64,000 bases of DNA from Agrobacterium sp. RAC06 (GTDB lineage Bacteria; Pseudomonadota; Alphaproteobacteria; Rhizobiales; Rhizobiaceae): contig NZ_CP016499.1 in the NCBI RefSeq assembly GCF_001713475.1, positions 4,403,501 through 4,467,500 of the forward strand. Direction: 5' to 3'. Both the position numbers and the translations under genes were made by a program. Under the pieces are notes generated by a model. It was given only the letters and a program-made list of their open reading frames with translations. It did no database searches and had not been told where the DNA came from. Numbering within the stretch: the stretch's first letter is position 1; every line of letters starts with the position of its first letter. Below are positions 35,646 through 44,736 of the stretch, piece after piece.

Positions 35646-35672
35646 CAAAAAAAGCGGCCACGCGGGCCGCTT
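35646..35672 (-). terminator. Rho-independent terminator of the aminotransferase gene
   Basis: On the minus strand AAGCGGCC pairs with GGCCGCTT around a five-base loop and enters a T-run (35646-35653 on the plus strand is all A). It lies just after the aminotransferase stop at 35700. Confidence 0.88.
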
Positions 35673-35699
35673 CCTTGCATCTGGTTCCGAGTGCAGGCC

Positions 35700-37028
35700 T
35701 CAGATGTTGTTCATCAGCACCTTGCGCAGCTTGTCGAACAGCTCGTCGATCTGCTCGTGGGTAATGATCAGCGGCGGCGAAAGCGCGATGATATCGCCGG
35801 TGGTGCGGATCAGGAGGCCGTCGTTATAGGCGTTGAGGAATGCGTTGAAGGCGCGCTTCGTCGGCTCGCCATCGATCGGCTTCAGCTCGATCGCACCGAT
35901 CAGGCCGAGATTGCGGATGTCGATGACGTTCGGGCAATCCCTCAGAGAGTGCAGCTTCTCTTCCCAATACGGGGCGATTTCCGAGGCGCGGGTCAGCAGA
36001 CCCTCTTCCTTGTAGGTGTCGAGTGTGCCGAGCGCGGCTGCAGAGGCGATCGGGTTGCCGGAATAGGTATAGCCATGGAAGAACTCGATCATGTGCTCAG
36101 GTCCCTGCATGAAGGCGTCATGGATCTCGGCGGTGACGAAGACCGCGCCCATCGGGATGACGCCGTTGGTCAGGCCCTTGGCGGTGACCATGATATCGGG
36201 CTTCACGTCGAAATACTGGGCAGCAAACGGCGCGCCGAGGCGGCCGAAGCCGGTGATGACTTCATCGAAGATCAACAGAATGCCGTGCTTGGTGCAGATC
36301 TCGCGAAGGCGCTGCAGATAGCCCTTCGGCGGGATCAGAACGCCGGTCGAACCGGAGACCGGCTCGACGATCACGGCGGCGATGGTTGAGGCGTCATGCA
36401 GGGTGACGATGCGCTCCAGTTCATCGGCCAAGTCGCCGCCATGCTCGGGAATGCCCTTGGTGAAGGCGTTCTTGGCCGGCTGGTGGGTGTGCGGCAGGTG
36501 GTCAACGCCCGTCAGGAGCGTGCCAAACATCTTGCGGTTGGAGACAATGCCGCCAACCGAAATGCCACCGAAATTGACGCCGTGATAGCCGCGCTCGCGA
36601 CCGATCAGACGGGTGCGCGATCCCTGTCCCTTCACGCGCTGGTAAGCGAGGGCCACCTTGAGCGCCGTCTCCACAGATTCCGAGCCGGAATTGGTGTAGA
36701 GCACATGGGCCATGTTGTCGGGGGCGAGATCGATCAGGCGGTTGGCCAGTTCGAAAGCCTTGGGATGGCCGAGCTGGAAGGCCGGCGCATAGTCGAGTTC
36801 GCCGGCCTGCTCGCGGATTGCTTCGGTAATCAGCGGGCGGCAGTGGCCGGCATTCACACACCAGAGGCCCGCGGTGCCGTCGAGCACCTGACGTCCGTCA
36901 TGGGTGGTGTAGTGCATGTCCTTGGCGCCGACGAAGAGGCGCGGCTCCTTCTTGTACTGGCGGTTCGCGGTGAACGGCATCCAGAAGGCGCGCAGGTCGT
37001 TCGGCGTGGAATTGAGGCGGTTAGACAT
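35700..37028 (-). CDS. Class III aminotransferase (omega-amino acid:pyruvate type)
   Basis: A 442-residue PLP enzyme. The N-terminal DLRAFWMPFTANRQYKKEPRL, the GSESVETALK block, the ERGYHGVNFGG segment, the FDEVITGFGR Asp and the PLP lysine in TAKGLTNG are typical of omega-amino acid (beta-alanine):pyruvate transaminases. ATG 37028 has GGAGAA six bases upstream; the ATG four codons earlier is itself part of that site. Likely substrates are beta-alanine or related omega-amines with pyruvate. It stands alone and has its own terminator. Confidence 0.9.
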   Translation of the reverse strand: MSNRLNSTPNDLRAFWMPFTANRQYKKEPRLFVGAKDMHYTTHDGRQVLDGTAGLWCVNAGHCRPLITEAIREQAGELDYAPAFQLGHPKAFELANRLIDLAPDNMAHVLYTNSGSESVETALKVALAYQRVKGQGSRTRLIGRERGYHGVNFGGISVGGIVSNRKMFGTLLTGVDHLPHTHQPAKNAFTKGIPEHGGDLADELERIVTLHDASTIAAVIVEPVSGSTGVLIPPKGYLQRLREICTKHGILLIFDEVITGFGRLGAPFAAQYFDVKPDIMVTAKGLTNGVIPMGAVFVTAEIHDAFMQGPEHMIEFFHGYTYSGNPIASAAALGTLDTYKEEGLLTRASEIAPYWEEKLHSLRDCPNVIDIRNLGLIGAIELKPIDGEPTKRAFNAFLNAYNDGLLIRTTGDIIALSPPLIITHEQIDELFDKLRKVLMNNI

Positions 37029-37251
37029 CGTGTTCTCCATGGCCCTTTGGTCGCGGGCGGCCATTCTCCCTGATGTCGGCTGCAAGGGCCGAACTCCGTT
37101 GATTGCGCCGTCACGTTATCAGGGCGCATGGCATGGTCAAGCCACCGGCAGGGGCGCATCAACAAAGGTCATGGATCGCTGAATTCGGGTGATGGAAGCG
37201 CGATGCATCGACGACCCGTTGCTGAAAAGGCGCGTGCCGTCGGTGCCAAGC

Positions 37252-37286
37252 AAAAAAGCCCCGGCGGCGATGCCGTCCGGGGCTTT
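37252..37286 (-). terminator. Rho-independent terminator after the NolR-like gene
   Basis: Ten-base stem AAAGCCCCGG/CCGGGGCTTT (37255-37264 and 37277-37286), with a T-run on the minus strand (A-run at 37252-37257). It sits in the 351-base gap 37029-37379 between the aminotransferase and the NolR-like gene. The rest of that gap shows no gene, only the aminotransferase promoter region. Confidence 0.85.
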
Positions 37287-37379
37287 GAAATATCGAATGC
37301 CAGAGGCTTCATCCGCGCGAGCGGATGTTCACCTGATCGCCTCCCACCCTCAATCAGTGCGCTTCTGGCAGCGCTGTCA

Positions 37380-37697
37380 TCAAGCGGCGGTCTTGCTCGC
37401 TGCCGGGGGGCAATAGATGCTTTCCAGCGTTGCAAGGATCTTGATCACCGATTCCGAGGTCGAGGAGTAGTAGATCGTCTGTGCGTCGCGACGCGTCTTC
37501 ACCAGCTTCTGTGCGCGAAGCTTGGAGAGGTGCTGGGACAGAGCCGACTGGCTCAGGCCGACCTGGGTCGCCAGAACACCGACGGGAACCTCACCTTCGA
37601 CGAGGCTGCAGAGGATCATCAGTCGCTTCGGGTTTGCCATGGCGGACAGCAAGCCTGCAGCAACGGTCGATTGTTCGGACAAAGCTTTCGTTTTCAT
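37380..37697 (-). CDS. nolR: ArsR-family regulator, NolR-like
   Basis: A 105-residue winged-helix repressor. The segment LLSAMANPKRLMIL, then VGVLATQVGLSQSALSQHLSKLRAQKLVKTRRDAQTIYYSS, is close to the DNA-binding core I remember for Sinorhizobium NolR, which represses nod genes and regulates many others. No metal-binding Cys motif of metal-sensing ArsR proteins is seen; the single Cys pair is not in CVC form. Its promoter region carries two matches to the NolR box. It might be NolR itself or a paralogue. Confidence 0.78.
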   Translation of the reverse strand: MKTKALSEQSTVAAGLLSAMANPKRLMILCSLVEGEVPVGVLATQVGLSQSALSQHLSKLRAQKLVKTRRDAQTIYYSSTSESVIKILATLESIYCPPAASKTAA

Positions 37698-37761
37698 CTC
37701 AGTTCAACTTTCTTTGGTCGAGCGCCCTTGGGGGGAGTGGCAGTCGTTGAAAATCCATCAC

Positions 37762-37812
37762 TTAATTGGAGGCTAAACTCTACCAGCATCATCCAATTTG
37801 TATATGCCTAAA
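37762..37812 (-). promoter_or_regulatory. Two candidate NolR boxes in the nolR-like promoter
   Basis: Read on the minus strand, TTTAG-N9-AA occurs at 37777-37762 and again at 37812-37797, 35 bases apart, both upstream of the start at 37697. The published NolR consensus is (A/T)TTAG-N9-A(T/A). The region is AT-rich, so chance matches are possible. Autoregulation is known for NolR. Confidence 0.4.
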
Positions 37813-37813
37813 T

Positions 37814-38560
37814 TTAAGGTACTGCGTATACTGATTTAGGTAACTCTAATAGCAGATGTTGGGCATTTGTGATCGGCGTCACAAACTCGTGGCGAATCAG
37901 CAAGTCTTTGAAAACGATGTCTAATCCGTGCGAATCGATGGCGGCAATGCGCCAGTCGCCCCCAGGGGCGCCGTGAATTTTTGTCGCGATGCGCGTTGCG
38001 AGCTCCGGATGCCGCCCCCCTAATTCTCGCAGTAAGGCCGCCTCACACTCAAACAAATCATCATTGATTTGCGGGATCGAGAAATCCGCGCTGCTCAAAT
38101 GATAGGCACGGCCGAATCCGCCATTCAGGCTCGCCCGTTCGGGCCTCAGCCGGAAGAATCGAAAGTCGGGGAAGTCGATGTAAAGCTGCGATTTCGCATG
38201 GCGGGCGAGGAAGCGGCTGCGCAGCCTCTGGTGCGTATCGCTGTCGCGCTCGACGGTTTCGGCCTTGCATTGCAGCGTCAGGCGCGGATGGGCAAGCGGG
38301 TCGCCCTTGCCTGGTTCGCCTGTCAGAAGAGAGGCACGCGGATCCGCGAGCAGGGCCGTCGTGTGGGCGGACAGGCCGGAGACGAGAATGACCGCGGCGC
38401 CGTCGCTGTCCATGCCGAGCAGCACGCGGCTGACGAAAGGAAAGCCGGTCTCCGGATCGATCACGCCGATCGCCGCGAATCGCGCGCCCCGCAGCAAAAT
38501 GCGCGCCTGGCGGCGCGCATCGTCGTCGGTATCCCTGATTACCTGGGGCTTGTCGTTCAT
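37814..38560 (-). CDS. HugZ-type haem-utilisation/PNPOx-like protein
   Basis: A 248-residue protein with an N-terminal pyridoxamine-phosphate-oxidase-like split barrel (RGARFAAIGVIDPETGFPFVSRVLLG, DPRASLLTGEPGKGDPLAHPRLTLQ) and a C-terminal DUF2470-like domain. This architecture is shared with HugZ haem oxygenases, which release iron from haem, and with flavin reductase-like relatives. ATG 38560 follows GGGAG by six bases. It lies 45 bases after choV on the same strand, so it may be read from the cho operon. Confidence 0.75.
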   Translation of the reverse strand: MNDKPQVIRDTDDDARRQARILLRGARFAAIGVIDPETGFPFVSRVLLGMDSDGAAVILVSGLSAHTTALLADPRASLLTGEPGKGDPLAHPRLTLQCKAETVERDSDTHQRLRSRFLARHAKSQLYIDFPDFRFFRLRPERASLNGGFGRAYHLSSADFSIPQINDDLFECEAALLRELGGRHPELATRIATKIHGAPGGDWRIAAIDSHGLDIVFKDLLIRHEFVTPITNAQHLLLELPKSVYAVP

Positions 38561-38605
38561 GTCCGTCTCCCGCATGCGCCTGTCATCGATGCGGGGCAGG
38601 GCACG

Positions 38606-39649
38606 TCACGCCTTGCGGCGATGTTTGGTCAACCCGCTCACCACATCCTGAGCGTCGATCGTGCCGATGACGACGCCGTTGTCAACGACCCCGATCGTGC
38701 CAGGTTGACGCGACAGCGCATCCAGGATGTCGACGAGCGGTGTTGCCGGCGCCGTGGTGCCGGTAACCTGGCGCTGTTCGCCGGTCACGCCGGAGCGCAT
38801 CACGTCCGAGGCGACCAGCATGTTGATCGGGTTCATGTTCTGCACGAAATCAGCGACATACTGGTTGGTCGGGTTCTGGACGATTTCCTGCGGCGTGCCG
38901 CACTGGATGATGTGGCCGCCTTCCATGATGGCGATGCGGTTGCCGATGCGGAAGGCCTCGTCGAGGTCGTGACTGACGAAGAGGATGGTCTTCTTCAGCC
39001 GCGCCTGGAATTCGAGAAGCTCGTCCTGGAGACGGGTGCGGATCAGCGGGTCGAGCGCCGAGAAGGGCTCGTCCATGAGAAGGATCGGGGCACCTGTCGC
39101 GAAGGCGCGGGCAAGGCCGACGCGCTGCTGCATGCCGCCGGAGAGTTCGTTGACCTTACGGTCGGCCCAGGTCGAGAGGTTGACGAGCTCGAGCTGAGTC
39201 GCGACGCGCTCCTTGCGCTCCGCTTCGGCTACGCCGGCCAGTTCGAGACCGAAGCCGACATTCTCTGCCACTGTGCGCCAGGGCAGGAGTCCGAACTGCT
39301 GAAAGACCATGGAGACGGTGTGCATGCGCAGATCGCGCAGTACTTGGGCTGATGCCTTATAGGGGTCGACATAGCCGTTTTCCGTGCGCACGCTGACATT
39401 GCCGCGTACCACTGGGGCGAGTGCATTGACGGCGCGCAGCAGTGTCGACTTGCCCGAGCCGGAAAGGCCCATGAGCACGAGGATCTCGCCTTCCTTGACG
39501 GTGAGCGAGGCGCCGGCCACGCCGAGCACGAGGCCAGTCTCAGCGCCGATTTCGTCGCGGCTCTTGCCCTGATCGAGCATTTCGAGCGCACGCTGGGGAT
39601 TGTCGCCAAAGACGATGTCGACATTGTCGAAGATTACGGCGTCGGTCAT
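38606..39649 (-). CDS. choV: Choline ABC transporter ATP-binding protein ChoV
   Basis: A 347-residue ABC ATPase of the OpuA/ProV group. Walker A GLSGSGKST is at 61-69, the signature LSGGMQQR and Walker B LLMDEP follow, and a single CBS-like regulatory tail (residues about 285-345) ends the protein. The N-terminal FGDNPQRALEMLDQGKSRDEI is typical of ChoV. The frame is open far upstream but that part is out-of-frame choW. The ATG at 39649 overlaps the choW stop by 4 bases. It energises choline uptake with ChoX and ChoW. Confidence 0.94.
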   Translation of the reverse strand: MTDAVIFDNVDIVFGDNPQRALEMLDQGKSRDEIGAETGLVLGVAGASLTVKEGEILVLMGLSGSGKSTLLRAVNALAPVVRGNVSVRTENGYVDPYKASAQVLRDLRMHTVSMVFQQFGLLPWRTVAENVGFGLELAGVAEAERKERVATQLELVNLSTWADRKVNELSGGMQQRVGLARAFATGAPILLMDEPFSALDPLIRTRLQDELLEFQARLKKTILFVSHDLDEAFRIGNRIAIMEGGHIIQCGTPQEIVQNPTNQYVADFVQNMNPINMLVASDVMRSGVTGEQRQVTGTTAPATPLVDILDALSRQPGTIGVVDNGVVIGTIDAQDVVSGLTKHRRKA

Positions 39650-40515
39650 GTCTCTTCTCCGGGAATGCGGAACATCCGGTCGAGGATGATGGCGAGGATC
39701 ACGATGCAGAGACCGGCCTCGAAGCCACGCGCGATGTTGACGGTGTTGAGAGCCCGAACGACCGGCACGCCGAGGCCGCTTGCGCCGACGAGCGCGGCGA
39801 TGACCACCATCGACAGCGACAGCATGATCGTCTGGGTCAGTCCCGCCATGATCTGCGGCATGGCGAAGGGCAGTTCGACCTTGCGGAGCACCTGGGTCGG
39901 GGTCGCGCCGAAGGCCACGGCCGCTTCCACCAGAGAGGGCGGGGTGGAGATGATGCCGAGGCGTGTCAGGCGGATCGGGGCGGCGATCGCGAAGATCACG
40001 GTCGCGATCAGGCCGGGCACCATGCCGAGGCCGAACAGGATCAGCGCCGGGATGAGATAGACAAAGGTGGGGATCGTCTGCATCAGGTCGAGAATGGGGC
40101 GGACCACTGCATAGAGCCAGGGGCGTCTGGCGCAGGCGATGCCGATCGGTACGCCGATGACCATGCACACGCCGGTTGCCGCCAGTACGAGTGCCAGTGT
40201 CTCCATGGTCTCCTTCCAGTAGCCCTGATTGAAGATGAGGAGCAGGCCGAAAAAGGTGAAGGCTGTGACACCGAGCGAGCGGCGCATGAACCAGGCGAGC
40301 AGCGAAAACAGCGCGATCATGAACAGCGGATAGAAGGCTTCCAGCGCTGTTCCCTTGAGAAAGGGTGCCTGAAGCACGAAGAGCATCGCGTTGATCGACG
40401 CGCTGAGGATCGTTGCGATAAAATCAAATACAAAATCGACGTTATCGGTCAGCCAGTCGACGAAGCTCTTCGACCAGGGCCCGATGGGCAGTTTGTTGTC
40501 TGTCAGAAAATCCAT
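39646..40515 (-). CDS. choW: Choline ABC transporter permease ChoW
   Basis: A 289-residue inner-membrane permease with about six spans and the cytoplasmic coupling loop (EAAVAFGATPTQVLRKVELPFAMPQIM). It matches the ProW/ChoW family. It overlaps choV by ATGA and follows choX after 94 bases. That gap contains a GC-rich 12-base palindrome at 40553-40564, which may let the binding-protein message outlast the rest. Confidence 0.93.
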   Translation of the reverse strand: MDFLTDNKLPIGPWSKSFVDWLTDNVDFVFDFIATILSASINAMLFVLQAPFLKGTALEAFYPLFMIALFSLLAWFMRRSLGVTAFTFFGLLLIFNQGYWKETMETLALVLAATGVCMVIGVPIGIACARRPWLYAVVRPILDLMQTIPTFVYLIPALILFGLGMVPGLIATVIFAIAAPIRLTRLGIISTPPSLVEAAVAFGATPTQVLRKVELPFAMPQIMAGLTQTIMLSLSMVVIAALVGASGLGVPVVRALNTVNIARGFEAGLCIVILAIILDRMFRIPGEET

Positions 40516-40609
40516 GTTCGTCCCCGATTGGCCACAGGTTCAATGCCTGGGAGGCCGCGCGGCCGGATCCCCCTTCCTGTCGCGCGGTTCCACGATCGAT
40601 GGACAGGGC

Positions 40610-41566
40610 TTAGAGGCCCAGTGCCGTCTTCACGGCCGCGAGGCCGTCGCCGCCATCCTTGGTGGTGACGCCAGCGAGCCAGGGCTCGACAGCCGCCGGA
40701 TTGGCCTTCAGCCAATCGGACGCAGCGGCTTCTGCATCCTGGCCGTCATTCAGGATCTTGCCCATGATCTCGTTCTCCATCTGGAGCGAGAACTTGAGGT
40801 TGGTGACGAACTTGCCGACATTCGGGCATTCGGCCGTGTAACCGGCGCGGGTGTTGGTGAAGATGGTCGCGCCGCCGAAGTCCGGCCCGAAGACGTCATC
40901 GCCGCCGGACAGATAGGTCAGCTTGAAGTTGGCGTTCATCGGGTGCGGTTCCCAGCCGAGGAAGACGACCGGCTGGCCATCCTTTTCGGCGCGGGCGACC
41001 TGGGCCAGCATGCCCTGTTCGGAGGATTCGACGACTTCGAAGTCACCGAGTTCGAACTTGTTGGCGTCGATCATGTCGAGGATCAGGCGGTTGCCGTCAT
41101 TGCCCGGCTCGATGCCGTAGATCTTGCCTTCCAGCGCGTCGGCATGCTTGGCGATGTCGGCAAAATCCTTGATGCCGAGTTCGGCGCCCTTGGCATTGGT
41201 GGCGAGCGTGTATTTCGCGCCTTCGAGGTTCGGGCCGAAGACCTCGACCGACTTGTCTTCACGGTAGGGCGCAATGTCGGCTTCCATCGTCGGCATCCAG
41301 TTGCCGAGGAAGACGTCGATATCCTTGTTCTTCAGCGAGGAATAGGTGACCGGCACGGAGAGGACCGTTGTCGTCGGCTCATAGCCGAGCGCCTGCAGCA
41401 GAACGGAGGCGGTGGCTGTGGTGGCGGTGATGTCGGTCCAGCCGACATCCGAGAAGCGGACGGTCGAGCAGCTTTCGGCTTCCTGGGCGGAGACCGGCAT
41501 GGCGCTGATGGCGATCAGCGATACAGCGGCCGCAAGGGTGCGGCGACAAATGAGAAGTGACGTCAT
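40610..41566 (-). CDS. choX: Choline-binding periplasmic protein ChoX
   Basis: A 318-residue binding protein. The signal peptide ends near VSAQ (about residue 27). The mature part has VRFSDVGWTDITATTA, FLGNWMPTMEADI and PVVFLGWEPHPMN, whose Trp residues fit the aromatic cage that binds the trimethylammonium group in ChoX. It is the first gene of choXWV. A dyad 21 bases before its start may be an operator. Confidence 0.94.
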   Translation of the reverse strand: MTSLLICRRTLAAAVSLIAISAMPVSAQEAESCSTVRFSDVGWTDITATTATASVLLQALGYEPTTTVLSVPVTYSSLKNKDIDVFLGNWMPTMEADIAPYREDKSVEVFGPNLEGAKYTLATNAKGAELGIKDFADIAKHADALEGKIYGIEPGNDGNRLILDMIDANKFELGDFEVVESSEQGMLAQVARAEKDGQPVVFLGWEPHPMNANFKLTYLSGGDDVFGPDFGGATIFTNTRAGYTAECPNVGKFVTNLKFSLQMENEIMGKILNDGQDAEAAASDWLKANPAAVEPWLAGVTTKDGGDGLAAVKTALGL

Positions 41567-41586
41567 TGAAAGGCTCCCGGTTTTCT

Positions 41587-41615
41587 TATTGATGTTCCCA
41601 AGTCAACATTCAATA
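41587..41615. promoter_or_regulatory. Imperfect dyad upstream of choX (BetI-like operator candidate)
   Basis: TATTGATGTT (41587-41596) faces AACATTCAATA (41605-41615), an inverted repeat with one extra base. The TATTGA...TCAATA ends resemble operators of the choline-responsive repressor BetI. No betI gene is in the window, so the link is inferred. Confidence 0.35.
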
Positions 41616-41823
41616 CCGGAGAATTGCAAGGATGCCCGCGCGTTTGCGTCGCACCACCGTCCCTGTTTGCGACCTCTAGCCCCTACAGGGCAGGGAACTC
41701 GGGCGGCGGAAAAAAGTTCGAGTGCTTGATGGGCGTCAAAGCAAGTGCTTGCCTGTTGTGCGATGAGGTGATGCCATGGCGGCGGCGCGCACTTGCGCCA
41801 ATTGGATGCATACAGGAGTTTCG

Positions 41824-42210
41824 ATGAAGACGTCTTCAATGATCATGCTGCTCGCGCTTGCGGCCTCTCCGTTTCCGGCTCTCGCCGATGGCGATCCGGT
41901 TGCCGGTGCCAAGGCGTTCAAGGCCTGCCAGGCCTGTCATGTCGCGACCGAGGCCAAGAACAAGGTCGGCCCGCATTTGCAGGGTATCGTCGGCCGCCCG
42001 GTCGCTTCGATCGGCGACTACAAGTATTCGCCGGCAATGACCGCATTCGGTGCGGGCAAGGTCTGGGACGAGGCTCTGCTTTCCGAATATCTGAAGGCGC
42101 CAAAGGCCGTCGTGAAAGGCACCAAGATGGCCTATGCCGGGGTGAAGAAGGACGATGACCTCGCCAACATCCTCGCCTATCTCAAGGATCCTGCCGCCGG
42201 CGGTCAGTAA
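41824..42210 (+). CDS. Periplasmic class I cytochrome c
   Basis: A 128-residue exported cytochrome. The signal peptide ends near ALA (residue 21). The haem-c motif CQACH is about residue 37-41, the axial Met lies in KGTKMAYAG, and a typical VGPHLQGIVGRPVA block lies between. It is of the mitochondrial-like c550/cycA type that carries electrons to oxidases. ATG 41824 has GGAG six to seven bases upstream. It is divergent from choX. Confidence 0.92.
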   Translation: MKTSSMIMLLALAASPFPALADGDPVAGAKAFKACQACHVATEAKNKVGPHLQGIVGRPVASIGDYKYSPAMTAFGAGKVWDEALLSEYLKAPKAVVKGTKMAYAGVKKDDDLANILAYLKDPAAGGQ

Positions 42211-42414
42211 GATCCTCGCAACTCCTTGATGCGGCGGCCGTTTCGCGGCTGTCGCATTTCTCTGATAGCGCCTCTTGTGTGGGCGTTCGGACCCTCCATA
42301 TCGGGAGAGGGCGACCGGTGCTGTGCGCTGCGATACTTTCCCGCGTCGGGAAACGCGCTATGGTGGCAAGAGACGAGACCGGCGAGCCGCCGGCATGAGG
42401 GACAGGGAGACAAC

Positions 42415-43503
42415 ATGGCGACTTTGCAAGGCTTCGACACTGAGATCGAAAAGACGCGTAAGATCGTCTCGGAGATGCGTGGAAAGATCGACCAGTCGAG
42501 CGTGGTGCTGGATACGCTGGCCAAAAGCGATTCGAAGCTGGTTGGCCAGGATTTCGACATCGAGAACGCCCGGATCTCGGATGTCCTCAACCAGCAGAAG
42601 GTTATGGAGGCGAATATCGCCGACCTGATCATCGGGCTGGAGGACGCGACCAATGTCTTCGGCGCCGAGTTCGAGAGCATGAAGAGCTTTTCCGGCATGG
42701 AAAAGTTCATCGGCATCTTCTCCAAGCAGAGAGCGCAGCGCATGCGCACCGAGCGCGTCCGCAACATGTCGCTTGCCGGCAACCTGCAGGAACTGCTCGC
42801 CAAGTCCGACAGCATCGTCGGCATCCTGAAGGAACAGAAGACGGTTCTCGAAGAGCGCTACAAGACCTCGGAGGCGAGCCTCGTGCAGGTGATCGAGCGG
42901 CGCAAGCAGACGATCGCCAATCTCGAAGAGACGCAGACGAAGATCGAAACGCTCAATCCGGCGCTGCTCGACATCGAAAACAAGATTGCCGCTTCCACAG
43001 ACACCTCGGAGCGCACCGAACTCGAAGCCCAGCGCTCGAAGCTTGCGACAGATTACAATCAGGCGCAGGCCCGCGAGCAGGAGCTGCTTGCCGAAAGCCA
43101 GACACTCGAACGCTATACCTCGATGTTCCAGACCTTCGTCGACAGTCTGAACAACCAGATTGCGGCGCAGAATACGCTGATCAACAAGCTGAGCATCGAT
43201 ACCGAGCAGCGCATCGTGCTCTACAAGGCGCTCGAGGATTCGCTGAAGACCGCTGCCCAGCAGGAGGTCGCACACCGGATCAACACCTTGGGCTCGCAGG
43301 TCGATACGGCGGCCGAAGAAACGATGGCCGGCATCGGTGCAGCCGCCCAGCGGCATATAGGCGATCTCTTGGAACTGCACGAGAAGAACATGCTCTCGAC
43401 GCAGGACATCCAGCGCCGCAAGAAGCTTGCGGACGAGGCCTTCGCCCGGCGTTTCCAGGCGGTTCTCGACAAGCACAATTCGGCCGACTACGTGAAGCCT
43501 TGA
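42415..43503 (+). CDS. Coiled-coil protein (possibly TelA-like), first gene of an uncharacterised AAA+ locus
   Basis: A 362-residue soluble protein, nearly all helical. Long heptad-rich stretches span about residues 130-260 (EERYKTSEASLVQVIERRKQ region and later). There are no membrane spans, Cys clusters or enzyme motifs. The helical layout and a VRNMSLAGNLQELL-type segment recall TelA/toxic-anion-resistance proteins, but the match is weak. AGGGAG precedes ATG 42415. It leads a five-gene run with an AAA+ ATPase, and a structural or scaffold role in that assembly is the simplest guess. Confidence 0.7.
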   Translation: MATLQGFDTEIEKTRKIVSEMRGKIDQSSVVLDTLAKSDSKLVGQDFDIENARISDVLNQQKVMEANIADLIIGLEDATNVFGAEFESMKSFSGMEKFIGIFSKQRAQRMRTERVRNMSLAGNLQELLAKSDSIVGILKEQKTVLEERYKTSEASLVQVIERRKQTIANLEETQTKIETLNPALLDIENKIAASTDTSERTELEAQRSKLATDYNQAQAREQELLAESQTLERYTSMFQTFVDSLNNQIAAQNTLINKLSIDTEQRIVLYKALEDSLKTAAQQEVAHRINTLGSQVDTAAEETMAGIGAAAQRHIGDLLELHEKNMLSTQDIQRRKKLADEAFARRFQAVLDKHNSADYVKP

Positions 43504-43582
43504 GCATGTCGTTGATGTGGACGCGGCCATCTGGCCGCGTGCCGCGTTCGCGGTGCGCGGTCCTGTCGATGGGGGGAGGGGC

Positions 43583-44734
43583 ATGAACGCCGTCGATCGC
43601 AACAGTGCCGTCACGCACTATTTCACCACTATGGCCTCTGCATTTGCGGGGCTCGAGCAGTTCTTCGGCCAGTCCGATCGCCGCTTCGGCGAGAAAGGGC
43701 CGCCGACGCTTCACCTGCTGCCCTATCTTGATCGCCTCCGGAACTCCTTCACTTCCTGGCAGAACCGAATCGGCTTTACCGGCCAATTCAAGATCGCCCA
43801 GGCCGAGAGCGGCTTTCCGATCTTCCAGAACGTGCTGGAGCTGGAAAACGATCGCGCGGGCGCCGCCACACGGCTTTCGACCATTCCCGCCGTATCCAAG
43901 CTGCGCGAGGAAATGGTCGACTTCATCCTGCGGCAGAAGGAGTTTCCGGCAGCATTGCAGCAGCAGATTGCCGAGCGGCTCTATCTGGAGCAGGTGAGTG
44001 CCGGCGAGATCTTCTCGCCCTTCGTCCTGCCGACCACCGTTGCCGTCAGCGTCAATCCGCAGTCGCGCCGGCCCTCCTATCTTGTCAGCTGGGCCGCCTT
44101 CGATGGCGTGAGCACGCTGCCGATGATCTATCTGGCGACGGTCGAGGATTCCTCCGAGAATGTCGCAAAGATCCTTGTGACGGCTGAGGGTAAGCTCAAT
44201 GACGAGGTCGAGATCCCGCTTCCGGTGGGCGGTCTGCTCAATCCCGAGCTCGCCCGCACATTCGACGATTTCTGTGCCAGGAATTCCGCCTATTCGCTGA
44301 CGCCTGCGACCATCGCCACCAACATGGACCGCGATTTCCCGACACTGCATCCGAAGTCGGTCCGCCGCATTGTGCTCGGCCCGCTCTATTCGACGGGGCT
44401 CACTCAGAATTCCGGGCGGGTCACCGAGATCCTCGATCGAGTGCGCAAGCCCGAAAACGCCTGGGTGATGACCTGGACGGTGCAGGAGGTGTTCTCCAAG
44501 CGCGAACAGCCCGCGGTGAAGGGCTTCTTCTCCTCGACGCCGGCTACCCAGGAGTTCCATATCGAAACGCATGATCTCGAAGCGGCGCGCATGGGTGTCT
44601 CCACCTATGAGAAACACGCGCTGGTGCCGCATGACGCCTATCAGGCGCTCTATGCCGCCGGCGAGATCAAACCGATCTTCGGCAATTTCAAGGTTCACGT
44701 GATTTCCGGCAATCAGGTCGTGAGCGAGGTCTGA
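43583..44734 (+). CDS. Protein of unknown family, second gene of the AAA+ locus
   Basis: A 383-residue soluble protein. The N-terminal third is helical (residues 1-140, with TLHLLPYLDRLRNSFTSWQ). The rest looks mixed alpha/beta, with PSYLVSWAAFDGVSTLPMIYLATVE and an extended C-terminal GNFKVHVISGNQVVSEV. No known motif. A very strong GGGGGGAGGGG site supports ATG 43583 over an earlier Met. It ends two bases before the ATPase start, so the two products are probably made together. Confidence 0.72.
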   Translation: MNAVDRNSAVTHYFTTMASAFAGLEQFFGQSDRRFGEKGPPTLHLLPYLDRLRNSFTSWQNRIGFTGQFKIAQAESGFPIFQNVLELENDRAGAATRLSTIPAVSKLREEMVDFILRQKEFPAALQQQIAERLYLEQVSAGEIFSPFVLPTTVAVSVNPQSRRPSYLVSWAAFDGVSTLPMIYLATVEDSSENVAKILVTAEGKLNDEVEIPLPVGGLLNPELARTFDDFCARNSAYSLTPATIATNMDRDFPTLHPKSVRRIVLGPLYSTGLTQNSGRVTEILDRVRKPENAWVMTWTVQEVFSKREQPAVKGFFSSTPATQEFHIETHDLEAARMGVSTYEKHALVPHDAYQALYAAGEIKPIFGNFKVHVISGNQVVSEV

Positions 44735-44736
44735 GC

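Noticed and set aside
37835..37850. Third TTTAG-N9-AT match to the NolR consensus
   Set aside because: Lies within the 3' end of the HugZ-like gene in AT-rich sequence and is probably chance; mentioned only in the NolR finding.
39650..40168. N-terminal extension of the choV reading frame
   Set aside because: Arg/His/Asp-rich out-of-frame reading of choW; the ATG at 39649 with ATGA overlap is the natural start.
42415..43503. Firm assignment of the first AAA+-locus gene as a tellurite-resistance TelA
   Set aside because: Only general helical similarity can be seen; no Ter genes are nearby, so the name is kept as a possibility.
43280..44698. Long open frame on the minus strand opposite the AAA+ locus
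   Set aside because: Low-complexity Arg/Gly/His composition typical of antisense shadows in GC-rich DNA, covering a well-supported gene.
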